Below, piece after piece: positions 25,207 to 33,741 of a stretch of DNA of 64,000 nucleotides; the first letter of the stretch is position 1, and every line of letters begins with the position of its first letter. Location: NCBI RefSeq assembly GCF_000696185.1, contig NZ_KK853997.1, positions 6,801,245-6,865,244 of the forward strand, given 5' to 3'. Made by a program: the position numbers and the translations under genes. Source of the DNA: Kitasatospora cheerisanensis KCTC 2395. Its GTDB lineage: Bacteria; Actinomycetota; Actinomycetes; Streptomycetales; Streptomycetaceae. The notes beneath the pieces are model-generated. The model did not search any database. It was not told the DNA's origin and was given only the letters and a program-made list of their open reading frames with translations.

Positions 25207-26936
25207 CCGGCCGCAGCACCGAGATCCGCCGCCGCACCGTCGACTCCGGCGGGCTGCGGCTCGCCGTCTACGAGCAGGGCGACCCGGCGAACCCGACCGT
25301 GCTGATGGTGCACGGGTACCCCGACGACCACAGCGTCTGGGACGACGTCGCCGCCGACCTCGCCGCCGACCACCACGTGGTGCGCTACGACACCCGCGGC
25401 GCCGGCGCCTCCGGGGTGCCCGCCCGGCGGGAGGACTACCGGCTGGAGCTGCTCGGCCAGGACCTGTTCGCCGTCGCCGACGCCGTCAGCCCCGACCGGC
25501 CGGTGCACGTGGTCGCGCACGACTGGGGCAGCGTGCAGTCCTGGGAGGCGGTCACCGCCCCCGGCTCGTACCGGCGGATCGCCAGCTACACCACGATGTC
25601 CGGCCCCGGCCTGGACCACATGGGCCACTGGATCCGGCACCGGCTGCGCCGCCCGACGCCCCGTCACGTCTCCCAACTGCTGCGCCAGGGACTGCACTCC
25701 TGGTACATCGGCCTGTTCCACCTGCCGGTCCTCGCGCCCGCCGCGTGGAAGCTCGGCCTGGCCCGGCTGTGGCCCCGGGTGCTGAACGACCTGGAGGCCG
25801 TCCGCCCGCGCCCCGGCCACCCGCAGCCGACGCTCGCCAAGGACGCCGTGCACGGCATCGAGCTGTACCGCGCCAACATGCGCCCCTCGGTGGCCAAGCC
25901 GCGCGAACGCCGCACCGAGGTGCCCGTCCAGCTGATCACCCTTCAGCGCGACAACTACGTCTCGGAGTTCCTCTCCGAGGGCCTGGAGCAGTGGGCGCCC
26001 CGGCTGACCCGGCGCACCCTGAACGCCACCCACTGGTCGGCGCTGCTGGAGAAGGGCCCGTCGGTCGCCGCGATGGTCCGCGATTTCGCCGCCCGCGACC
26101 ACGGCGCGCTGCGCCAGGAGCCGTCCGGCACCGGCGAACTGGTGGTCGTCACCGGCGGCGGCAGCGGCATCGGCCGGGCCACCGCGCTGGCCTTCGCCGA
26201 CCAGGGCGCCCGGGTGGTGGTCTGCGACCGCGACCTGCCCGCCGCGCAGCGCACCGCCGAACTCTGCGCGCTGTCCGGCGTCAAGTCCGGCGCGTACCAG
26301 GTCGACGTGAGCGACGGCGCGGCCGTGGACGCCTTCGCCAAGCAGGTCGCCGCCGACTTCGGCGTCCCCGACGTGGTGGTCAACAACGCGGGCATCGGCC
26401 ACTCCGGGACCTTCCTGCAGACCACCGAGGAGGAGTGGCGGCGCATCCTGGACGTCAACCTGTGGGGCGTCATCCACGGCTGCCGCGCCTTCGGACAGCT
26501 GATGGTCGACCAGGGCCGGGGCGGACACATCGTCAACCTGGCGTCCGCCGCCGCCTACCTGCCGTCCAAGGTGCTGGCCGCGTACGCCACCTCGAAGTCC
26601 GCGGTGTTCATGCTGTCCGACTGCCTGCGGGCCGAACTCGCCGCGCACCGGATCGGCGTCTCCACCATCTGCCCCGGCATCGTCAACACCAACATCACCC
26701 GCACCTCCACCTTCTCCGGCCTGGGCGAGGAGGAGCAGGCCGCCCAGCAGGCCCGGGTCTCCAAGATGTACGCCCGCCGCGGCTTCCCGCCGGAGAAGGT
26801 CGCCGCCGAGATCGTCCGCGCCGTCCGCACCGGCAAGGCCGTCGTCCCCGTGACGGTCGAGGCCAAGGCCGCCCGCCTGCTCGGCCGGCTCAGCCCCGGC
26901 CTGCTCCGCAAGGCCGCCCGGTTCGACATCGGCTGA
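25203..26936 (+). CDS. EphD-like fusion: epoxide hydrolase-type alpha/beta hydrolase plus SDR oxidoreductase
   Basis: 577 aa. Residues 10-300 are an alpha/beta hydrolase with HGYPD oxyanion motif and nucleophile Asp107 in HDWGS, as in epoxide hydrolases; TLNATHWSALLEKG near 280 holds the catalytic His. Residues 312-577 are a short-chain dehydrogenase: TGGGSGIG at 317-324, NNAG, Ser in NLASAAAY, Y461-x3-K465. The same domain order occurs in mycobacterial EphD (Rv2214c), linked to mycolic-acid metabolism. The pair of activities suggests epoxide opening followed by alcohol oxidation. Last gene of the cassette, followed by a terminator. Confidence 0.88.
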   Translation: MTGRSTEIRRRTVDSGGLRLAVYEQGDPANPTVLMVHGYPDDHSVWDDVAADLAADHHVVRYDTRGAGASGVPARREDYRLELLGQDLFAVADAVSPDRPVHVVAHDWGSVQSWEAVTAPGSYRRIASYTTMSGPGLDHMGHWIRHRLRRPTPRHVSQLLRQGLHSWYIGLFHLPVLAPAAWKLGLARLWPRVLNDLEAVRPRPGHPQPTLAKDAVHGIELYRANMRPSVAKPRERRTEVPVQLITLQRDNYVSEFLSEGLEQWAPRLTRRTLNATHWSALLEKGPSVAAMVRDFAARDHGALRQEPSGTGELVVVTGGGSGIGRATALAFADQGARVVVCDRDLPAAQRTAELCALSGVKSGAYQVDVSDGAAVDAFAKQVAADFGVPDVVVNNAGIGHSGTFLQTTEEEWRRILDVNLWGVIHGCRAFGQLMVDQGRGGHIVNLASAAAYLPSKVLAAYATSKSAVFMLSDCLRAELAAHRIGVSTICPGIVNTNITRTSTFSGLGEEEQAAQQARVSKMYARRGFPPEKVAAEIVRAVRTGKAVVPVTVEAKAARLLGRLSPGLLRKAARFDIG

Positions 26937-26953
26937 CCGCCCGTCAGCAGCTC

Positions 26954-26991
26954 GTGCGGCGCGGCCGGGGCGAAAACCGGCTGCGTCGCAC
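26954..26991 (+). terminator. Terminator of the diiron/EphD cassette
   Basis: GTGCGGCGCGGCCGG (26954-26968) pairs with CCGGCTGCGTCGCAC (26977-26991): 15 bp including two G-U pairs, loop GGCGAAAA. It lies 18 bases past the stop of the fusion gene. Confidence 0.7.
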
Positions 26992-27017
26992 GGGCGTCCG
27001 GGGCGAGAATGCGCCGC

Positions 27018-27856
27018 ATGGACACGCCCGAAACCCGAGCCCTGCGGCACGTCGCCGCCCGCAGCAGCGGCGGCCCGCTGCCCGCCGGGCTCGACGTCAC
27101 GCTCAACTTCCACCCCGACCGGGCGGGCACCGACGGCGTGCCGATCCTCGAATCGCTGGCCCGGGACGGCGTCTACCGCTCCCAGTTCTCCACCGGCACC
27201 AGCAACGGCGGCCTCACCGCCCACCCCGGCGGCGACCGGTGGGCCTGGGAGAGCCGGATCTTCGGCGGCGCCTACGACGACGCCCCCGCCGACCGCCGCC
27301 CCGTCTACGGCGCGCTCAACCACCTGCGCAGCCCCTACGGCGGCGCACCCCGGTTCGGCTCCGCGCACTTCCGGCTCGCCCCCGCCGCCCTGCACCGGGC
27401 CACCTTCTGCTACCCCGACAGCGTCTTCGAACCCGAACACTTCGGCACCGCCGAAGCGACGGCCCTGCTCGCCGTCGCCGAGGCCGACGAGCAGGACCTG
27501 CTGGACGCGTACGTGGAAGCCCAACTGCACGGCCCCGTCCGGCTCTCCGACCACCTCGACGCGCTGGTCCTCGACCCCTGCTACCGCGGCACCCCGTCGA
27601 GACCGCCGCCCGCGCCCTGCCCTGCCGCCTCGAATGGCACCCCGGCCACCGGCTCACCGCCGACGAACTCGCCCACCGCGCCGACCTCGCCGAGTACCGC
27701 GGCCCGCACATCGCCGCCCTCGGCGCGGCCGTCGCCCGGGACGGCGTGCTCGACCCCGCCGCGATCGGCGCCGCCGTCCGCGAGGGCCGGCACGACCCGC
27801 AGGAACTGAAGCGGGTGTGGCACTGCCTGGCCCGGTTCGGGCGACCCGTAGACTGA
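27018..27856 (+). CDS. DUF3626 protein (frameshifted)
   Basis: N-terminal 195 residues contain the DUF3626 hallmarks LNFHPDRAGTDG, DGVYRSQFSTGTSNGGL, GGDRWAWESRIFGGAYDD and FGSAHFRL. After the C4 run 27592-27595 the frame changes; one added C gives the expected ending (PVETAARALPCRLEWHPGHRL to FGRPVD) and about 279 aa. Function of the family is unknown. The stop is 7 bases before the LysE-type gene, so the two may be co-transcribed. Confidence 0.75.
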
Positions 27857-27862
27857 CAGTCC

Positions 27863-28510
27863 ATGGATCTGACAGCCATGGCCGCCCCCCTCGCCTCCTT
27901 CGCGCTCGTGGTGGGCCTGCTCACCCTCACCCCCGGCGTCGACACCGCCCTCATCCTCCGCACCGCCGCCCTCGGGCAGCGCCGCCGCGCCTGGGGCGTC
28001 GTCCTCGGCATCCAGACCGGCACCATGATCTGGGGCACCGCCTCCGCGGCCGGCCTCAGCGTGCTGCTCACCGCGTCCCGCCTCGCCTACGAGACGCTGC
28101 GCTGGGCCGGCGTCTGCTACCTGCTGTGGATGGGCGTCCAACTGTTCCGCGACCGGCACCGGGAACCGGCCGCCGAGGACGCGCCGTCGGCGACCGGGCA
28201 GGGCAACGGCGGCGGCCTGTGGGCCGGTTGGCGGCGCGGCACGGTCACCAACCTGCTCAACCCGAAGGTCGGCGTGTTCTACGTCGCCGTGCTGCCGCCG
28301 TTCATCCCGGCCGGCCAGCCGCACCTGCCCGCCGGCGTCCTGCTCACCTCCGTGCACGTGCTCGAAGGCACCCTGTGGTCCGCCGTCCTGATCGGCTTCG
28401 CCCACACCCTGCGCACCTGGCTGCGCCGGCCCGCCGCGCGACGCCTGCTCGACCGGGTCACCGGCACCGCCGTCCTCGGCTTCGGCGTCAAGCTCGCGCT
28501 GACCGACTGA
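27863..28510 (+). CDS. LysE/RhtB-family exporter
   Basis: 215 aa with five to six hydrophobic segments. The opening SFALVVGLLTLTPGVDTALILRTA contains the LysE-family TPGPD-like motif (here TPGVD), and GTVTNLLNPKVGVFYVAVLPPF contains the conserved NPK. Family members export amino acids or homoserine lactones; substrate unknown. Its 3' end overlaps the convergent WYL regulator by 23 bases. Confidence 0.85.
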   Translation: MDLTAMAAPLASFALVVGLLTLTPGVDTALILRTAALGQRRRAWGVVLGIQTGTMIWGTASAAGLSVLLTASRLAYETLRWAGVCYLLWMGVQLFRDRHREPAAEDAPSATGQGNGGGLWAGWRRGTVTNLLNPKVGVFYVAVLPPFIPAGQPHLPAGVLLTSVHVLEGTLWSAVLIGFAHTLRTWLRRPAARRLLDRVTGTAVLGFGVKLALTD

Positions 28511-29480
28511 CCTCCCCGTCCGCCGGGTCCGCCACCGCGGCGGCCAGGCGGGCGGCCGCCGCGGCGACCGCCGAGCGCAGCTCGGCGCCGCCCAGCACCC
28601 GGAAGCCGAACGGGACGGCGGCCAGCCACTCCTGGGCGTACATCGCCGGATTGCGGGTGCTGCCGCGCAGCACGCACCGGTCGCCGAGCGCCTCCAGCCG
28701 GCCCATCGGGGCGCCGATCCACGGGGCGACCCGCTCCAGCGGGGCGTCGAACACCACGTGGGTCGGGAAGGCCCAGCCCGTGCCGAGATGCGCCTCCAGC
28801 ACCGCCACCGGATCCAGGTCGTCCGGCATCCGGAAGGCCCTCCTGGTCTCCTCCGCCGACCCGATCCGGTCGATCCGGTAGGTGCGCACGGCGTCCGAAC
28901 GGTGCGAGTGGCAGAGCAGGTACCAGCGGGCCCGCCGCACCACCACCGCCCACGGATCCACCTCCGCCCGCCACTCCTCGCCCGCCCCGCTCCGGTACGT
29001 GATCACCGCCCGCCGCCGCGCCGCCACCGCCTCCACCAGCGTGTTCGTCACCGCCGGATCCGCGTACACCGCCCACGGATCCGGCGCGGCGGCCGCGTGC
29101 TCGCGCAGCGCCGCCGCCTGCCGCCCGACCTCCTCCGGCAGCACCCGCACCACCTTGTCCAGCGCCGAACCCACCGGATCCCCCGGATCGGTCGCGGCCG
29201 GCCGCCCGTCCAGCACCGCCATCACCAGCCCCAGCGCCTCGGCCTGAGTGAACGTCACCGGTGCCAGCCGCGTCCCGCGCCGCAACCGGTACCCGCCGTG
29301 CGGGCCGCGCTCCGACTCCACCGGCACCCCGGCCTCCCGGAGGATCGCCACGTACCGCCGCGCCGCGCGATCCGTCACGCCCAGCCGCTCCGCCAACTCC
29401 TCCGAGGTGGTGCCCGGCCGGGCCCGCAGGATCTCCAGCGTGCGCAGCGCCCGGGCGGTCGGGCTGGTTCCGGTCGACAT
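28488..29480 (-). CDS. YafY-type HTH/WYL-domain regulator
   Basis: 330 aa from ATG 29480. The DeoR-like HTH (TSEELAERLGVTDRAARRYVAIL, then GPHGGYRLRRG) is followed by a WYL domain near residue 160-210 (AVITYRSGAGEEW, VDPWAVVVRRARWYLLCHSH, VRTYRIDRI). Such proteins usually control the adjacent divergent gene, here the small alpha/beta hydrolase. An inverted repeat TCAGGA-N9-TCCTGA lies in the shared 101-base promoter. Confidence 0.85.
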   Translation of the reverse strand: MSTGTSPTARALRTLEILRARPGTTSEELAERLGVTDRAARRYVAILREAGVPVESERGPHGGYRLRRGTRLAPVTFTQAEALGLVMAVLDGRPAATDPGDPVGSALDKVVRVLPEEVGRQAAALREHAAAAPDPWAVYADPAVTNTLVEAVAARRRAVITYRSGAGEEWRAEVDPWAVVVRRARWYLLCHSHRSDAVRTYRIDRIGSAEETRRAFRMPDDLDPVAVLEAHLGTGWAFPTHVVFDAPLERVAPWIGAPMGRLEALGDRCVLRGSTRNPAMYAQEWLAAVPFGFRVLGGAELRSAVAAAAARLAAAVADPADGEVSRSARA

Positions 29481-29510
29481 GCCCGGCAGCCTAAACGGAT
29501 CACCGTGCAA

Positions 29511-29531
29511 TCAGGAAGCCGATCGTCCTGA
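29511..29531. promoter_or_regulatory. Candidate operator of the WYL regulator
   Basis: TCAGGA (29511-29516), 9-base spacer, TCCTGA (29526-29531) in the divergent promoter between the WYL regulator and the hydrolase, about 50 bases before the hydrolase ATG. Placement supports autoregulation and control of the hydrolase. Confidence 0.4.
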
Positions 29532-29581
29532 ACCGCTCCTAGCCTTGACGTCGTACCCCTTCCCACCTGTGGAGCTCACTC

Positions 29582-30247
29582 ATGGACATCCTGCTGATCG
29601 GCGGCCTCTGGCTGGACGGCACCGCCTGGGACGCCGTCATCCCGACGCTGCGCGAACTCGGCCATCGCCCCCGGGCCCTGACGCTGCCGGCCACCGCCTC
29701 GACCACCCTGGACGACCAACTCGCCGCCGTCCTCTCGGCGGTGGACGCCACGACCGGCCCCGTCCTGCTGGTCGCCCACTCCGCCGCGTGCACCCTCGGA
29801 TGGCTGGCCGTCGACGCCCGCCCCGAACGGATCGCCACGCTCGTCCTGGTCGGCGGCTACCCGCAGGAGGACGGCCGGCCCTACGCCGAGTTCTTCGACA
29901 TCCGCGACGGCTTCATGCCGTTCCCCGGCTGGGCCGCGTTCGAGGGCCCCGACAGCGCCGACCTCGACGAGAGCCTGCGGGAGCGGATCGCCGCCCACGC
30001 CGTCCCCGTCCCCGAGCAGGTCGCCCGCGGCCTGGTCCGCTTCACCGACCCCCGCCGGCACGACGTCCCCGTCATGATGGTCTGCCCCGAGTTCACCCCC
30101 GCCCAGGTCCGCAGCTGGGTCGCGGAGGGCCGGGCCCCCGAACTCGCCGCCGCCAAGCACGTCGAGTACCACGACTTCGACTCCGGCCACTGGCCGATGC
30201 TCACCAAGCCCACCGAGCTGGCCCGGCTGCTCCACGCCTTCGCCTGA
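29582..30247 (+). CDS. Small alpha/beta hydrolase
   Basis: 221 aa. Strand-turn MDILLIGGLWLDGTAWDAVIPTL, nucleophile motif VAHSAACTLGW (Ser near residue 64) and catalytic His in DFDSGHWPML near 203 give a complete triad with Asp. Similar to RutD-like/esterase proteins; substrate unknown. Likely the target of the divergent WYL regulator. Confidence 0.8.
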   Translation: MDILLIGGLWLDGTAWDAVIPTLRELGHRPRALTLPATASTTLDDQLAAVLSAVDATTGPVLLVAHSAACTLGWLAVDARPERIATLVLVGGYPQEDGRPYAEFFDIRDGFMPFPGWAAFEGPDSADLDESLRERIAAHAVPVPEQVARGLVRFTDPRRHDVPVMMVCPEFTPAQVRSWVAEGRAPELAAAKHVEYHDFDSGHWPMLTKPTELARLLHAFA

Positions 30248-30364
30248 CCTGCACGACCACGCGGCGCGCGGCTCCGACGCGGATATGCTCCCCGGACCGG
30301 TGTCATGGCCGCCCGGACCACTCGGTCCGGGCGGCTCCGCGAGGTGATCAGTGGAGGTGGGGAA

Positions 30365-31672
30365 TTGAGCAGAGAACCGTTCAACGGCGGCAATCTGACG
30401 ATCAAGTCCGCATTGTTCGTGGACTTCGACAACATCTATCTGGGGCTTCGCAACATCGACCCGGACGCGGCGGAAGCGTTCGCCACCCGTCCGGACCGGT
30501 GGATGAACTGGCTGGAAGGCGGAAGCGACGCCGCCGAATCCGGCCAGGGCGCCCCGACCCGCCGTTTCCTGGTGCGGAACGTGTACATCAACCCCGACGC
30601 GTTCGCCAAGTACCGCGCCTTCTTCACGCGGAGCGGATTCCGGTCGATCGACTGCCCGCCCCTGACCTCCCGGGGAAAGAACAGCGCGGACATCTACATG
30701 GTGCTCGACATCATGGACGCCCTCGCGGACGACACCCGCTACGACGAATTCGTCATCATGTCCGCCGATGCCGACTTCACTCCGGTGCTTCAGCGGCTCC
30801 GGGCCAAGGACCGGTGGACGACCGTGGTCGCGGCCGGCTTCAGCGCCGCCGCCTTCCGCGCGACGTGCGACGTGTTCGTGACGCCCGAGCAGCTGGCCGC
30901 GGCCTCGCGTTGGGACGACGAGTTCCAGGCGCCCGAGGCACCGGTCGACAGCGATGCCGAGCAGCTCGCGGTCGTCATCCCGCAGCAGGGCGGCGGCGAG
31001 CAGCGCGAGGCCGTGGTCAAGGAGATCTACCGGGTGGTCCGGGCGGCGCCCCGCCCGCTCACCTCGGCCGCGGTGGCCCAGGCGGCGCTCAACATCGATC
31101 CCACCATCAAGGATTCCGCCTGGTACGGGTCCGGGAGCTTCGGCGGCTTCGTGAAGGCCCACTGCCGGGACCTCGAATACGTGGCGGCGCCTCCGGGCTA
31201 CATCTTCGATCCGACGCTGCACTTCTTCGAGGACAAGAGCGGCCGGGCGCAGCTTCCCCGCCTCCTTGCCCACGTGAGTGAACTGATCGGGGTGCCGGCC
31301 TTGCAGCCGGAGGCCTATGCGCTGCTGTTCGAAGTCCTCGCCCAGGACCTGCAGAGCGCCGCGTTCAAGCTCTACCCGACCTCGAAGCGGGTGCGGGACG
31401 AGACGGAGGCGCGCGGGAACGCCGTCAACCGGAACGCCGTCAACTTCGTTCTCAACGGGCTGGTCTACGCGGGCCAGCAGCTGGACGGCGGCGTCACGGC
31501 CGAGGCCCTGGCCGGCGCGTGGGTGGAGAACGTCTACAAGCTGTGCGCGAACGCCCGGATGTCGCTCTCCGACGGCGACCGGGAAGTCATCCGCCGGTGG
31601 ATCACCGGCGGCGACATCAGCGAGTTCGAGGGGGAGCCGGTGAGCCACGCCGGCACCGGAGTTCACGCCTGA
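30365..31672 (+). CDS. NYN-domain (PIN-like) ribonuclease with C-terminal helical region
   Basis: 435 aa from TTG 30365, chosen because GGAGG lies 7 bases upstream and no ATG is near; GTG 30344 is an alternative. The NYN acidic residues are in place: FVDFDNIYLGL near 18, KNSADIYMVLDIMDAL near 115 and FVIMSADADFTPVLQRL near 135. The middle (about 210-270) resembles a LOTUS/OST-HTH RNA-binding domain; the rest is helical. Family members are RNA nucleases of uncertain role. Wobble positions are visibly less GC-rich than in neighbouring genes, which may mean a different origin. Confidence 0.75.
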   Translation: MSREPFNGGNLTIKSALFVDFDNIYLGLRNIDPDAAEAFATRPDRWMNWLEGGSDAAESGQGAPTRRFLVRNVYINPDAFAKYRAFFTRSGFRSIDCPPLTSRGKNSADIYMVLDIMDALADDTRYDEFVIMSADADFTPVLQRLRAKDRWTTVVAAGFSAAAFRATCDVFVTPEQLAAASRWDDEFQAPEAPVDSDAEQLAVVIPQQGGGEQREAVVKEIYRVVRAAPRPLTSAAVAQAALNIDPTIKDSAWYGSGSFGGFVKAHCRDLEYVAAPPGYIFDPTLHFFEDKSGRAQLPRLLAHVSELIGVPALQPEAYALLFEVLAQDLQSAAFKLYPTSKRVRDETEARGNAVNRNAVNFVLNGLVYAGQQLDGGVTAEALAGAWVENVYKLCANARMSLSDGDREVIRRWITGGDISEFEGEPVSHAGTGVHA

Positions 31673-31818
31673 GGACGCCGCCGGCGCGGGTGCCGGCGCC
31701 GCCGACGCACCGCCCTGGCACGCAGGGTGCGGCGGGCGGCGGAGCCCGCGCCGACGGTGAGGGCGACGGCGAGGCCGGCCAGGAACTGCGGCAGGACGGC
31801 GTGCCAGAGCCCGTTCAC
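31663..31818 (-). CDS. Small membrane protein with Arg-rich tail
   Basis: 51 aa from GTG 31818. One hydrophobic segment (VLPQFLAGLAVALTVGAG) is followed by a very basic tail, about half arginine. The GTG overlaps the TGA of the preceding 25-codon ORF by 4 bases, indicating translational coupling. The 3' end overlaps the end of the NYN gene on the other strand. No known family recognised; the hydrophobic-then-basic layout suggests a single-span peptide with a cytosolic tail. Confidence 0.5.
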   Translation of the reverse strand: MNGLWHAVLPQFLAGLAVALTVGAGSAARRTLRARAVRRRRRHPRRRRPQA

Positions 31819-31892
31819 CGGGCGGCCGCCGGCAGCACCTGGAGGTCGCGGGTGCGGTGGTCGGCGGGCTGGTCGGCGAGGGCGGGGGTCAT
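31815..31892 (-). CDS. 25-residue peptide ORF upstream of the small membrane protein
   Basis: ATG 31892 is preceded by AAGGAG at 6 bases (GAGCC spacer plus GC), a good ribosome site. The peptide reads MTPALADQPADHRTRDLQVL and five more residues, then TGA overlapping the next GTG. It may be a leader that couples translation of the membrane peptide, or half of a two-peptide system. It is downstream of the FadR-type regulator on the same strand. Confidence 0.5.
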   Translation of the reverse strand: MTPALADQPADHRTRDLQVLPAAAR

Positions 31893-32001
31893 GCTCGGCT
31901 CCTTGTCGGGGTCCGGGGTCCGGGGTCAGGTTCCTTCACCTTCGGGGCCCGGGCGGGGACGGTTCCGACAGAGAATCTCGGAGCGGATGCTGTGAGCCGC
32001 G

Positions 32002-32691
32002 TCACCTCGGGGGGATCGAGGAGTTGAGCAGGCGGCGGGCGGTCTCGCCGGCCGCGGGTGCGTCGCCGCGGCGGATCGCGTGGGCGATCTGCTCCAACTC
32101 GTCCGCGCGGCGCGACTCCTCGCGCAGGGCCGTCATGAAGTCCTTCGCGGCCGGGGAGTCGCCGATCGCGTCGAGGCCGGCCAGGAGGGTGTTGAGGGCG
32201 AGCCGGTACGGGAGGGAGTCGGTCCCGGCGACGAGGGCGGTCCAGTAGGCGGCGCTGCCGGCGGCGAGTTCGGCGTCGGGCATGGCGGCGTCCGGGAGCA
32301 GGTCGAGCAGGGCGGCGCCGACCCCGGGGGAGCGTTCGGCGCAGAGCCGGGCGGCGTCGGCACCGATGCAGGCGCGCAGTTCGAGGACGCCGGTGGTGGC
32401 CTCGTGGTTCAACCGGCCGGGGCCGGCGACGAGTTCGGGGAGCAGGTCGAGGCCGGCGTGGTCCGGGATGTTCAGCACGCGGGTGGCGCCGCCCTGTTGG
32501 ACCTCGACCAGGCGGGCCTGCTGGAGGCGCTTGATGGCTTCCCGGACGGCGTGGCGGTTGGCGCCGAAGGTCTCGGCGAGTTCCCGTTCGGACGGGAGGG
32601 CGCCGGTGAGCGTGCCGTCGAGGATGGCGTCCATCAGTTGACGGTGGATCTGGCCGGAGAGCGGCATGGCGCCCACGGGACGGAGGTTCAC
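32002..32691 (-). CDS. FadR-subfamily GntR regulator
   Basis: 229 aa from GTG 32691 (ATG 32668 is possible). The winged helix (GALPSERELAETFGANRHAVREAIKRLQQARLV) near residues 30-65 and an all-helical FCD-like effector domain make it a FadR-type repressor. A site fitting TNGTNNNACNA (TGGTTGGACCA) lies in the divergent promoter 45 bases upstream of its start, so it probably represses itself and the sterol-desaturase-like gene. Confidence 0.85.
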   Translation of the reverse strand: MNLRPVGAMPLSGQIHRQLMDAILDGTLTGALPSERELAETFGANRHAVREAIKRLQQARLVEVQQGGATRVLNIPDHAGLDLLPELVAGPGRLNHEATTGVLELRACIGADAARLCAERSPGVGAALLDLLPDAAMPDAELAAGSAAYWTALVAGTDSLPYRLALNTLLAGLDAIGDSPAAKDFMTALREESRRADELEQIAHAIRRGDAPAAGETARRLLNSSIPPR

Positions 32692-32734
32692 CCCGGCAGC
32701 ATAGCGGGACGGGCAATCCCTCATTACTGATTGT

Positions 32735-32747
32735 CTGGTTGGACCAG
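32735..32747. promoter_or_regulatory. FadR-type operator
   Basis: CTGGT-TGG-ACCAG, a perfect inverted repeat that satisfies the FadR-subfamily consensus TNGTNNNACNA. It is followed by AACCCTATGCT, a plausible -10 region for the desaturase-like gene whose ATG is 20 bases away, so a bound repressor would block it. Confidence 0.65.
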
Positions 32748-32767
32748 TAACCCTATGCTCCCGGCTC

Positions 32768-33595
32768 ATGGACCTCGCATCGCTCGTGCTCTGGCTCTCC
32801 GCGCCGGTGTTCCTCCTCGGCATGCTCGTCGAGCTGTTCGTGCTCCGCCGACGGCGGCTGCCCTGCTACGACCGGCGGGACGCGCTGCTGAACATCGCGT
32901 CCGCCGTCGGCAACCAACTGGTCGCCGCGCCATGGGCGGTGGTCGAGGCCGCGGTGCTGCTGCGGCTGCACTCGGCGGTCCCCTGGCAGCTCGACGGATG
33001 GCCGGCCTGGGTGGCCGGGATGCTCGCCGTGGACTTCGCGTACTACTGGTTCCACCGCGCGCACCACGAGATAAGGGTGCTCTGGGCGGTGCACGTGGTG
33101 CACCACAGCAGCGAGAGCTACAACCTGTCGGTCGCGCTGCGGCAGCCGTTCCTGCTCGCCGTCACCGCGCTGCCGTTCCTGCTGCCGGTGGTGCTGGTCG
33201 GCGTCCGCCCGGAGGTGCTGACGGCCTGCTTCGCGATCAACCTGGTCTACCAGTTCTTCGTCCACACCGAGGTGGTGGACAAGCTGTGGGCGCCCGTCGA
33301 GTTCGTGTTCAACACCCCGAGCCACCACCGTGCCCACCACGGCTCGCAGGGGCAGTACCTCGACAAGAACTACGGCGGCATCCTGATCGTCTGGGACCGA
33401 CTGTTCGGCACCTTCGAGCCCGAGGGCGAGCGGGTCCGCTACGGCCTGACCAAGAACATCGGCACCTACAACCTCCTGCGCGTGCAGACCCACGAGTTCG
33501 CCGCGATCGTCCGGGACGTGCTCGGCGCCCACCGCTGGTCCGACCGCATCGGCTACGTGCTGCGCGGCCCGGGCTGGGCGCCCGGCGCCCGGTAG
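32768..33595 (+). CDS. Fatty-acid hydroxylase / sterol-desaturase family membrane enzyme
   Basis: 275 aa, integral membrane. The histidine boxes of this diiron family are present: HRAHHE near residue 97, HVVHHSSE near 112 and HRAHHG near 188, plus the conserved LDKNYGGILIVWDRLFGTF. It hydroxylates or desaturates a lipid using O2; substrate unknown. It starts close to the probable promoter and next to a FadR-type operator, so lipid-responsive control is likely. Confidence 0.88.
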   Translation: MDLASLVLWLSAPVFLLGMLVELFVLRRRRLPCYDRRDALLNIASAVGNQLVAAPWAVVEAAVLLRLHSAVPWQLDGWPAWVAGMLAVDFAYYWFHRAHHEIRVLWAVHVVHHSSESYNLSVALRQPFLLAVTALPFLLPVVLVGVRPEVLTACFAINLVYQFFVHTEVVDKLWAPVEFVFNTPSHHRAHHGSQGQYLDKNYGGILIVWDRLFGTFEPEGERVRYGLTKNIGTYNLLRVQTHEFAAIVRDVLGAHRWSDRIGYVLRGPGWAPGAR

Positions 33596-33741
33596 CGCGC
33601 CCGGGGAGGAGTGCGCGCAGCGGGCGGGGCGGGTGCGTCGTCGGGCAAAGCGGGGCGGGCGGGGGTTCCTACGGTGGGAGTCGAATCCGAGGTCGACTTC
33701 GAGGAGCGCACCGTGCCCGACCTGAACCCGGCGTGCCCGCG

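Noticed and set aside
28488..28510. Overlap of LysE and WYL genes as a frameshift
   Set aside because: Both reading frames are intact with normal lengths; a 23-base convergent 3' overlap is ordinary.
31679..31698. GC-rich hairpin CGCCGGC/GCCGGCG as terminator of the NYN gene
   Set aside because: Only 7 bp, lies inside the opposite-strand small ORF with Arg codons that produce such repeats; left uncalled.
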